64,000 nt of DNA from Synchiropus splendidus. Taxonomy: Eukaryota > Chordata > Actinopteri > Syngnathiformes > Callionymidae. The notes under the pieces were generated by a model. The model made no database searches and was not told the origin of the DNA. It saw only the letters and a program-made list of their open reading frames with translations. The DNA is taken from NCBI RefSeq assembly GCF_027744825.2, contig NC_071340.1, positions 4,900,501 to 4,964,500 of the forward strand. The letters run 5' to 3'. Numbering within the stretch: position 1 is the first letter of the stretch; every line of letters starts with the position of its first letter. The translations under genes and the position numbers were made by a program. Positions 24,501-36,500 of the stretch are shown here, piece by piece.

Positions 24501-27500
24501 CGAAATCATTATACAAATTGTCTTTCCCTTGTCTGGTGTGATGAAATACCTTTTCACAATTCTCCCTCCTGAAGTGGTTTTTCATTGGCATGTTTAATGA
24601 TTTCATGAATACTTTGACCGTATCAGAATTTGTTAATGGTCCCTAGCTAATACTGGGTTGTAGCATTAGCGCTGCCTATAAGAGTGTGTCCACGATCAGT
24701 AAACCCTAATTGGGAAGAGGATGCCACCACCAACACCAGAGCAGATGTCGGTCGAATATCCAACTATTTTCAACAAAGTGTTTTGCTTATGCGCCAACGC
24801 TGCAGGTGATCCTGCATGTGTTAATATGAACCAAGACAGACAAGCTTGTCAAACAACCTTTTCGGACCACACGATCTCATAAAACGCACCGATCTGGATC
24901 ACAATAAACACGTATCGGTATCCAGAGACTCAGAGTCGACCAATGTCATTATCAAAAGTTTGCTGTATTAAAAATAAGTTTAAAACGAACAGCCAAACTC
25001 CCCACAGCTGTTGCACGCCAGTGTCGGCAGTCAAACGCTGTGGAGCTGGACAGCGCGGCGCACCATTAGGGTCTCGTCATGTTCATGTATGCTCGTTCAA
25101 TGCAGCGCATGAGCCGTGTGTTTATTGAATTTATCGTGATATGTAAAATTCTCATCGTGGACATTGTTTTGCCGGTGTATCGTGAACTATATGATATCGC
25201 CCTTCCCTACAGCAAACTGAAGATAAGCATTTAATTCGTCCTGCAATATAATCGTCCTAATTTACGAGTGCCCTGAAAATCAATACCATCCACTTTACAC
25301 TAGGAATGCACCGATCCGACTTTATGGTCCCTATACCGATACGTGGGCTTCCAATACAGTATAAAGTATTTAGAGGCTCGATCGGGTCGATACCCGATAC
25401 CAGAATCAGTGCGTCCCTACCTTAACTCCTGGGCACACTGCTTGGCAACTGATGTTCTTTGTGTGATTGTCTTTGCTTATACATTTTAATACTCCATTCT
25501 CTTTAATTTATGTTCTGTTTGTGTGTAGAAAACAGTCTGTCTGCATTAACCTGCATTTTTCAGATACACATCTTAGAATGTTTATTTATTGAACTTGTGA
25601 TTACTTAAGATACCCTTCTAATGCCACCTTAAAATATACTGAAGTGTGAAAGGATGATGTTCATTACTGAAAATCATGCCGTTTAATGTCTCATTGCACT
25701 CAGACATGAAAGCATAGTACAAAAGCAGCAATTGCAGTCAAAAAAGAAATGATGGAATCAATTTATAGACCAAAATGTATTCTAAACTGTTGGCTCATCA
25801 AAGTAGCCACCTTTGGCAGATATAACAGCTGAACGCACACGAGGCATTCTTTCTACAATAGAAATTCAATATTCTTCAGAAAGTTCTTCCCACGTCTGTT
25901 GCAGAAGTTCCCATAAATGTGTGGCACTTGTGGGTTGCTTTGCTTTCACTCTTCTGTCCATTTCATCCCAAACCAGCTCAATGGGGTTTAAGTGTGGAGA
26001 CTGTGCTGGCACTCCATGTTTGCGTAGTGGTTTAGGGACCAGCACATGTCCGTACACAGAGCTGTGGCTGGCAGCGCATAGTGTGGAATTCTTATGCCCT
26101 CTTGGCTGGTGAGTTTCCTCTCACTGGGCTTCATTGGAATAATTTGCATTCCCTCTGGGGGAAGGGTTGATGTGTAGTCCCATTGAGGGGAGCATTATAT
26201 GCGCTCAACATTATATCTAGAACCTTAGCATTAAGTAATTTATTAACAAGTACTTTTGTACCACATTTGTACGACTCATTTCCTCATTGTCTGATATGAC
26301 AATAGTTTCTAAACAATTAGACATTTAAAGAATTTTAGGTGTTTGATAAATTAGATGGTTAAAGATGATAATGATAATCTTTGTGTTCCAGAGGCTGCTG
26401 TCCAATGAGGAAGAGAAGAACAAAGAAATCATACAAGAAGTCTGTTTCATGGTATCCTCATCAGAGATTCTCAAGATGCGCAGGAGGCATACTGCCTTAC
26501 TCTTATTTTATCCAGAATGTGGAAATGCCTTGTTTGTTGTTACTGTAATGAGGCCATGTGATGTTTACATACAACACTGTTGTGTATACATGAACATGTT
26601 GTTGTTTTTTCAAAATCTAGCTGCTCTCAATGAACCCAGATTTGTTCCTTGACCTCTCTGCCCTGTAGAAAAAATTGTCAGGTCATCCAAATGTAGTCCA
26701 GTTCTCTTCCGCTGCCTCTATCAGCAAAGAAGAGTCGGACACAGGACAGGCAGAGTTCCTGATCCTTACAGAGCTCTGCCAAGGTGAGTACCATTGCTTT
26801 CATCAGTGTGACTTCTCAGCAGCGGTAATCATTTGCTCTGGCTGTTTTATCAACTGCGGTGATGAAACTTCAGAGTAGCCTGCTTTGCTCTTCTTCCTCT
26901 TGTCGTCGGGCATGACCCCATCTGTCTGCTTGTTTGTTAGGAAACCAGACTGGCCGGATTCTGTTATAGAGATGTTTGAATTGCTCTCACTACTGTTTCT
27001 GGTGTGCCAAGCAGTAATTTTGATGATGTAATCTTGTTGCCTATACAGCTGCTTTCCCTTTCGACTTGTCATCTTCTCGTCTGCTGCTTCATTCACTGTT
27101 CTGTCCCTTTGAACCACCATTAATGTATGCTATGTAATACTTTTTATTCAGTCATTTGAACGGAATTATTTCATGAGTTGACAGTCTCACAAGTCCCTGT
27201 TCATCTCATCACTCATCTTTTTCCTCCCATTGATTGTCTACAAAATTATGTTGCACTGCAGTTGCACTTCCATCAACTGAATTCACACACCTAGCCCTTT
27301 GAAAGTGATCACCAACCAGCATTTTAGTCTGCACCGTCTTTCAACCAGTGCTGGTGCTCACACGTGAAAATGAATTCTCTCCATCTAAAATCCAGGGGAT
27401 TTCTCAAAATTCTCTCCCTGGTAGTACAATGTGAGCATCCCACAACACACCATTTTCTCAGTTTTAATACTCAATGTGAAAGATTTTTTAAAAATCTATT

Positions 27501-30500
27501 TAATCTATGTATTTCAATCTAAATTTCTGTGATTACAACCTTTTTTGTGGTATAACAAAATCAAAATTATGATACGTATTGTGTCTCCAGCCATCAAACA
27601 GCTGGTGACTTTGTGATGAAGAGTTAGATCTGATCTAACTGTTGCACCTTTTGTGTTGCAGGTCAGCTGGTCGACTTTATGAAACGAGTAGAGCAGAGGG
27701 CACCTTTGTCATGTGACACAGTGTTGAAAGTGTTTTACCAGGCGTGCCGCGCTGTGGAGCACTTGCACAAACAAAAACCTCCAGTCATTCACAGAGACCT
27801 CAAGGTTTGCCTTTCTGTCTAAGGCAAAGCATCTACCTGTGAATCTGTGAGCACATCTCCACTCTTCTTTTTTTGCAGATTGAAAACCTCTTGATTAGTA
27901 ACCAGGGCACCATCAAGCTTTGCGACTTTGGCAGTGCCACCACAGTGTCACATTACCCTGACTACAGCTGGTCTGCACAGAAGAGGTCGATGGTGGAGGA
28001 CGAGGTGAAGTTGGTGAACACTCCACTCACTTTATATTTTACACTCATTGTGAATGACCTGGACAACATGACTGCTTTCCCAAACTGAGAGGGCGATTGT
28101 TTTTTTTCTCTCTGAAGACAAAAATGGCGCTTTAATTCAATTGAGGTCTGGAGTCAGAGGAAGCTGATCTGGTTAATTAAATTGACATGATTTGCACATG
28201 TAGCAGATGACCTCAGTAACAGTCACATGTACCCTAGAGTTAGGAGTAGAATTTATTAACCTGATTGTCAGCAGTGTCTTGAGTTCAGAGCCAACAGATG
28301 CCACGGGGGGGGGGGGATGAGGCCTGTGAGGGCTGTTCGTATTCCTGTTCTACGACTGTCAGTTGTTAGTGGTTCAACACAGCCTGTGATTTAAACATGT
28401 TTTTTGTTCTTTTTTTTGTAGATCACAAGAAACACCACTCCAGCATACAGGACCCCGGAAATGATTGACCTGTATTCCAACTTTCCTATAAATGAAAAAC
28501 AAGACATCTGGGTCAGATTGTGCTCGGTGTTATTGAACTTGGTGATGTTACTCTGATGATTCTATAATTTGACAATGATTATCGTTCTCTTTCAGGCCCT
28601 GGGTTGCATCCTCTACTTGCTATGCTTCAAGCAGCATCCATTTGAGGATGGAGCCAAGCTGCAGATCGTAAATGGCAAATACTCCATTCCTCAGAACGAT
28701 GTCAAGTACACTGTTTACCATGAACTCATACGTAAGTGAGACCTTCATACTCGTATGTCTACGGTACTTAAAAGGGCACGCTAAACACGACTGCCTATTA
28801 AGATGTGTTAATCTTTTGATGTACCTGTTTCCTGCTGCACTTCTTATTAACAAACACACAGGTTTCTTTAATGATCCTCATGGTCCTCCATCTCATTCAA
28901 CTCCCTCTTTCTTATCATGTCATGTGGTCTTCCTATTGTCCAGGATCCATGTTGAAAGTCAACCCGGAGGATCGGCTGTCTATCACTGAACTAGTCAACC
29001 ATCTCCAGGAGATTGCAGCAGCTCGCAATGTGAACCCCAAGTCTCCAATCACAGAGGTGTCTTCAGAAAATTCCTTTGAACCCCTTCATTGATTATGTGT
29101 TATGTGTTTTGAATAACATTTTTTTCAAAAGTCTGACACATTCAATTTCAAGAGGTTGTTCAGACGAAGAGTTATGAATCGCCCCGAGTGCAGAGGTCGG
29201 TCACTGTTGCACTCCTGGTGGTTTGATGCTCACAATGACTCCCCCTCAATGCCCTCCAGGGACTGTGGTCATGACCATGTAATCTGCCTCAGCTTCTGAA
29301 GATTCTCAGCATAAATCCTAAAATCCTGCTACTTTAGGACAAATCCTCAGGAAAGGTTGTGATTTAAACAAAGCGGATTCTGATGTTATAAACACTTCAG
29401 GGTTTCAGTCATGTCTCTCCACAGAGCCTAATGGTTTATCAATATATAGACATAGTCAGTTTATTGAATTCCAGGTACCAACCTGTGAGTTACCACAGAT
29501 TCAACATTTAATTTTGACCTCTTGAGCAGCTCGCTGAATGCTTACTAGCTAATAACAATAAAGCTATGTTGAATTTCCTCACTATGGGACTAATAAAAGC
29601 CATGTAATCTAATCTAATTGTAAAGCCCTGAATTAGCGCAAATGTCACTGAAGGAGCTGGTCCATCCTGCATGAGACCTTTCTACCAATTATTGCCAAAA
29701 AACGCTGTCAACTACAGAATCATTTTGATACCTGCTATATTTGAACCAGGGTTCACACATTATTTCCACTTCTTTTGTGTTCCAAAGTCTCCAAACTTCA
29801 AAAAAGCAGACACCTGTGTCATGAATACTGAGGAGCAACACATTTCTTGTCAGTTAGTCATGGAGCTTGTTTGGACTCCCTGCAAAGGATTGGATATAAT
29901 ATATATAATTGATATAATTGATTCACTATAACATCTCCACACCACTAGACTGAGGGGAGTGCTTGATTCCTGCTGCTAACTGGGAGTTGCTGATCCTCAT
30001 TTGTGAGCCCAGTGGTCCCAAGCAGTGAAAGCCATTTTTTATTTACTGTAGTTGGCGTTATTTTCTATGTGGATATTTGTCTCTTAACTGGCCTCGACAT
30101 CGCCTGCGCGCCAAGTGAACGCTGATTTGACAACCACTGATCTGATTAAGGCTGAAAAGGGGTTTCCCTGTTGGACATAAGGTGATTATCATCCTCGCAT
30201 TTCCCCCCTCTGCTGCCTGTCCGCACAGACGAGCTGAGGCTTGACGGAGGCTGGTTGAGGAAAAGAAGCATTTCTTGTTCTTTGTATTGTTTTTGGATAA
30301 TAATTTAAACTTTTTTTTACTCGGCTATGTCAGCACTGTCACCACTGACATAGCCGGTGGTGTTGACAGTTATGTTGAGTACGTATTACTGCTGGCGTCC
30401 AGTTTATGATGGCTATGAATCTCTTCAGCTACTGGAGCAGAATGGAGGTTTCGGCAACAACGGAGCTCAGCCCCCGATGCAGTTCCACAACGTCCACAAC

Positions 30501-33500
30501 AACGCAGGTAAATAACGGCCGGTGTTTGCTGTAGTATTTTTGTGCAGTTCTGACGTTTCTACCAGCTGCTTTATAATCTCACAGCCTGTGATTGAGTTAA
30601 ACTGATTATGACCACCGGTTTGCCACTGAGGCCTCAGGAGCCTTCTTTTGACTTTGATGGTAACCAGAAGAATATCTGCTGGTTTCTACTAATAGCTGTT
30701 TGCAGTGGTTTTGTGCTCTGATACGGAGACTGTGTCGATGTTATGACAGCCAACTCTAAAATTGTGGTTGCAGTGCTGTCACAATTTTTTCATCTTTATT
30801 CTTTGACTGTGAGACATGTTCAAGCTACATAGGTGCTCTGTTTTCCTTGATTTACTATCAGTGTCCTGTCCGTATAGATGCTATATGTTCACCACAGTTT
30901 CGCCATAGTTCACACTCCAATGTTTAGTCACCCAGCAGGAGATGCTGCTTTACATGTAGGGCATGGAAATAAATGGATTCTGATATTATCAATATACCTA
31001 ACATGCAATTCTGATTGTTTCTTTTTTTCAACATGAAGACAGTCCTCAAATCAGTTCAAACTTACAATATACTTCTGGTCGGTTATTTGGTTGAGAAATA
31101 ACCAGGGAATGAAAAGACAGATAGTGATCCCTTGTCTGTAGGTTTTTGAAAAAAAACATGTATTTCTGGGCATTTTGGCCTCTCCTTCACACAAAAATTG
31201 TGTTTTTCTAACTGATGACAATTATTTTAAACGACTCAAGTGGACACTGTGTGTGTGTGTGGCAGATGGCAGTGTTTTGTGACTGATTGTGTTAGAATTG
31301 TCCACTCCCCACAGTATGGTGCTGGAGACTACATTGGAGCGTTATTGGGGTGCTGAGACACACACACAAAGACACACAAAACTATACAAAAATATATTAG
31401 TCACGAGTGTCACTAAGTGCCTTCTATTAATAGTAGTAAAGGGGTGCATGGGCATCATAAACACATTTGGGTGATGATGATTTAGTTGATTTAGTCATGA
31501 GTGCATGATTCATTTAAACATGTACTAAATATCTGAGTCTTTATGGGTGGTCATAGACAGTAATCAAGTTGTAAGAAAATTCATATTTATTTTTTTTCAA
31601 CAGGCAAAAATACAGAGTACTGGTCATAAGTAGGAGGGGACGGGTTATTTAACTTGACTTTGTGAGACCACACTGCTGCCAACACTTGTGTAAAGAAGAT
31701 TAGTGCAGTCTGGTGACCATCTGTCTCAGTGACAGCTAATGTTCACTTTTTATATTCATTATTTCACCTTCTACTAATGCAACTGAACCATTTAAGTGTG
31801 TTTTGTAATCCCACCATCAAACTTTTTCTTTTGTGTGAGATTGATATTGTTATGCATTGCTGAGGGGTGAGGGCAAGCTCTCAGAGCAGTTCAATTGTAT
31901 GAGCTGACAATGTGATATACAGTGTAACATAAGCATGGCAAGAGTGAAGAATTATTCACAACTTATTCATGACAATAGTGATCACAATCAGATATGTATT
32001 CCCTGTGCTGCAGGCATCTATGACCCTGATCAGTCAGGCACTGGAATCCTGGACATCTTGAGAGGAGGCACTGAGAGGTTCCTTACCAACATCAAGGACA
32101 CGTCATCTAAAGTCATCCAATCAGTAGCAAGGTCAGTCGTCGCCTTCATTTTGATGTCGACGATGTTTGATGTTTTTTCATTACCACAATTAATACTGCT
32201 GATTCATACTGGCTCCACAGTGAATGTGAAATGGAATTATGCACGTTTGCCATAATTTCACATACAGTTATTTCCATTTAATCCTTTAGAAGTCTTGGCA
32301 ACACATTGTGATTGTGATTTGTATTGTGTGATTATTACACTATTCAATAAGTCAGATATTTGGTTGACAAGAAAATAGTGAGTTCACTGTGGAGTGGGTG
32401 AGAAGACCATCAATCAGGCGTTCTGAAACAACTGCGCAGGTACTGTTGTCACTTGTGATGTCAGTAGACTCAGTGTTCCATGTGTACTATACAGTAAATT
32501 GTCACTTCTCATTTGAAGCACTTTCCAATCATTTTTCATGAGATACCGGCAAGAGAGAATCAGTTTTTTAACTATGTCCACTTCTCTTGTGCGCTGTGTC
32601 TCGTTTTTAGTGCGCCATTGCAATGACACATGAAGTGTTCAATTTCACCACATGGGCCAATTGACCACTTATGTCCTCTTCTATATCGTTATTTATTTTT
32701 ATTTAGCATATTTTTTTAGCATCTCCATCACATTGGTTATGACTCTAAAACTACATTCAGTTCTGCTCCTCTAACTTGGGACGCTGACTGTTATTGAGAG
32801 AGGAGACAGAGAACCGTCTTCGTTTGTAATGTTCATGTTTTGGGTGCCAACCGACTCAGAGCTCAATGAAAGAAATTAATATTTGTCCAACAGCTACACA
32901 CAAACTGAATCTCATCAGTGTTTATCAACACTGAACGACACACAACTTGATCTTATGCAACAAAACATTCTATATCTCATAAGTCAAGACTGAGCAAATT
33001 TGAAAGTTTTGTTTTTCTTCCTTGACAATAATTTTGTTCATTTATAACCATATTGATATAAAAAAGAATTGTGTGCCATAGGGGAAAACCATGTTCACAT
33101 TGTGTTCTCCTGGTCGTTACTGTTAAGTCCTTTATTTGCACTTCATATCATGTACATATTTGTTGCTTCATTTGTTTTCATTTTATGTTCTTTGTTTTTG
33201 TTGTTTCTCTGTCCCTCATTGTTTCCATACGTTTCGTCACCTAGCACAACAAGGTAAATATGAATGGGGCTATGTTTGTGCTCCTGTGTGTGTGTTCCTG
33301 TAGTTCTCGTGCGATCTAGAGTGACTAATAAAGTCATCCCAGCTAACGCCACCAGCATGAATGTGTGGAAATCACAAATTCAGTAATTGAAACTTATTCT
33401 GAGCATCAGAAGCAGCATGTTTCGATTCAAGGTTGATTTAGTCATATAGCAGATCTGCCTACTAAAACCTGACTAAACCATCAACATTACATCCAAACAT

Positions 33501-36500
33501 TCCTTATCATGTAGCTGCCCCTGCTTGGCATTGACTTTGTGTATATAATATATATTTACATATTATACAGTATATGTATTTTAATCTGCTGCAGAATGTT
33601 GTTTTTGTTTCTTTTTGTTGACGTCAGGGTGAATTGTTGATATGTAAAGAGATGATGGCCGATGAAAATCAGAAGGCCATTAAATCATTACATTTCAGCT
33701 GGAACAGCAGATCAGGAGTTATCTTATTGTTATGTTGATACGTTTCAGCACAGTTCTCTTCATATTGTATTCCCGTTATGGTTTCGCTCAATGGAACTTG
33801 TTTCTGGATCAGCGTATGTTTTTTTTGTTGCATCTTGGATTTGCATCCCACGTTTTTTTTTTAGTCAACTAGTGGTTTGATGGTGTGTTCGGTTCTTCAG
33901 GACCACTCTGGAATGCACACTCATGCTTACCGTGTCCCAAAACCTGTTGAACGCTCCTCCAACTCAATAGCTGTCTTGTTGGTTCATTTAAATTACTGTT
34001 CAATGAACAAGTTGAACCTCCACATTTACAGGAATTAAAGTAGGAGGGTTGAGTTCTGAAAATGAACTTCATGTGGCACCATCTGCAGGATAAAGATTAA
34101 CTTTTTGGTTGTCATGCCATATGAGGCTAACGGTGGGGGGGGGACAGCTGTCTGAGCATCACCTTCAACAATGCTCAGCAGCTGACAGTCTCGATCCACT
34201 GCATGCAAATTCATGTAGTTGAGTGAAATACTGTAAATGTACCAGTTGCACGTATTCTTCAGATGTATTACCTTGTGCCATTTTTATGTGCTTTGATATT
34301 GAAGCATTGCTGACGTGCCCTTGTTTCAGAGGGAAAACTGGACATCTATGCATTCCATCTCTAAAATTGTTTTAAAATATTTGTGAAAACACAACAATCT
34401 CTTGTGTGATTGATAATAGAACTCAAGAAACACAAGAGTTAAGATCGTATTAATGTGTATTCGACTAACTTTGAATCGTGTCACACCACATGATAACCAT
34501 TTAAACACTGTTTCTTCAAATTGGTTTGGTTTGAGCTGTGGCTCTTCAAGTGATGTATGTTGTGACGCACGGTATCGGTCCATGTGCTTATGTCTCAACT
34601 ATCAACAGTATTTCATTGACACGTACGGATGATGGATTATCTTAATTGATGGCTGTACAGATTTAGCAGTGGAGTTTGAAGAACCGACCGACTGTCTCCT
34701 AGTTGTCTTTCATCTCTTGAATTCACTCAACTGTCTTTCTCTGTCAGCTATGCCAAAGGAGACCTGGACATTTCCTATATCACCTCCAGGATTGCAGGTC
34801 AGTAAAGAAAGTGCCCTTGATCATGAATGAAATTAAGGTGGTTGCTCACAGATGTTGGTGTGCGTGCAGTCATGTCCTTCCCAGCTGAGGGCGTGGAGTC
34901 AGCCATCAAGAACAACATTGAGGATGTCCGGCTGTTCTTGGATTCACGGCACGCTGGCCACTATGCCGTGTACAACCTTTCCAAGCGCTCATACAGGCCG
35001 TCGCGATTCCACAACCGAGTATGTTCACTATCAGTAGTAATTTGATTTAACATTATGACCACACAACATTGTTCAGCCACTTTTTTGTCACTTGGTGCCT
35101 TTTTTCGCCACCATTTTAGAAGCTGTGTATCCTCTTTGCTCTACTTCTTGTTGCTTAATTGTTGTGAATTTTACTTTACTTAATACAATAAATAATAAAA
35201 ACACTTAGAGCCAACACTGATGAATTGATAGATGCCTCATCATTTGCCAGGCAACTGTGACTAATGCTACTCAAGCCCTCACAGAAATTGTAGTGGCCCA
35301 GGTTCATAAATTCTTAAACTGTGCAGGTGTCTGAGTGCAACTGGCAGTTGCGTCGCGCCCCAAACCTGCGCAGCCTGTACAGTGTGTGTAAAAACATGCA
35401 TCTGTGGCTCAAGCAGGACCAGAGGAACCTCTGCATCGTGCACTGCCTGGTACGTGGTCTCCTGTCCGTGTCAGTTGCCAAGCTGATGATTGTGCTTGTG
35501 GCTGCAGGATGGAAGGGCGGCCTCTGCTGTCGCAGTCTGCTCCTTCTTGTGCTTCTGTCGTCTCTTCACCACCGCAGAGGCAGCCGTCTACATGTTCTCC
35601 ATGAAGCGTTGCCCGCCCGGCATCGCCCCCTCACACAAGAGGTACACATCCACCATTTCCCCAAACGCATTATGTCACTTAACTTATTTCTCCTTCTGTC
35701 AGATACATTGAGTACATGTGTGACATGATGGCAGAGGAGCCCATCATCCCTCACTGCAAGCCCATCAGGATCCGCTCCATCATCATGACGCCTGTGCCGC
35801 TTTTCAACAAGCAGCGCAATGGGTGCCGGCCATTCTGCGAGGTTTATGTTGGAGACGAGAGGGTCCTGACCACATCACAGGAGTACGACCGAATGAAGTA
35901 AGCACAGGCCATTTAGTGCCAACCGGACATCGTGAAAAATGTGCCTAACTGTGACTTGGGTTTCGGTGGAAGGGATTTTAAGATGGAGGACGGGAGAGCA
36001 GAGATTCCCTTGGATGTGACAGTCCAAGGAGACGTGCTGGTGGTCATCTATCATGCAAGATCCACTTTAGGAGGACGACTACAGGCAAAGGTATATATTT
36101 GATGTATTAGTATCAGTATTGTTTTTTATTAAGTTGTGTTTATCTGCCATTTTACCTCAGACATGATCATTGTCCAAATTTGCAGAAGACACTTATTCTT
36201 GTTGTGGTCTAGCTGGCCTGCAGGCCTACTTCATGTCCAGATCTTCTCAACCTGTCAATATGTTGGAGAAACAGTTGGAATGAAATCTAGTTGTGTAGAT
36301 GATGCCTACCAGTTGAACATCTCACCAGTCTGTGGTGAGCTTTGCCTTTGGGCTCAACTCGTTCTTCAGCACAGATCACCATCTGTGGCACTTCAAACTG
36401 ACCTTCATTCTGGCAGCTTCACAGTTTTCTGCAAAGCATTCCACTGGGAATTGAAGGTCTCACCCTAACAGAGTCAACAAGATCCACCTGTTCTGCATTA

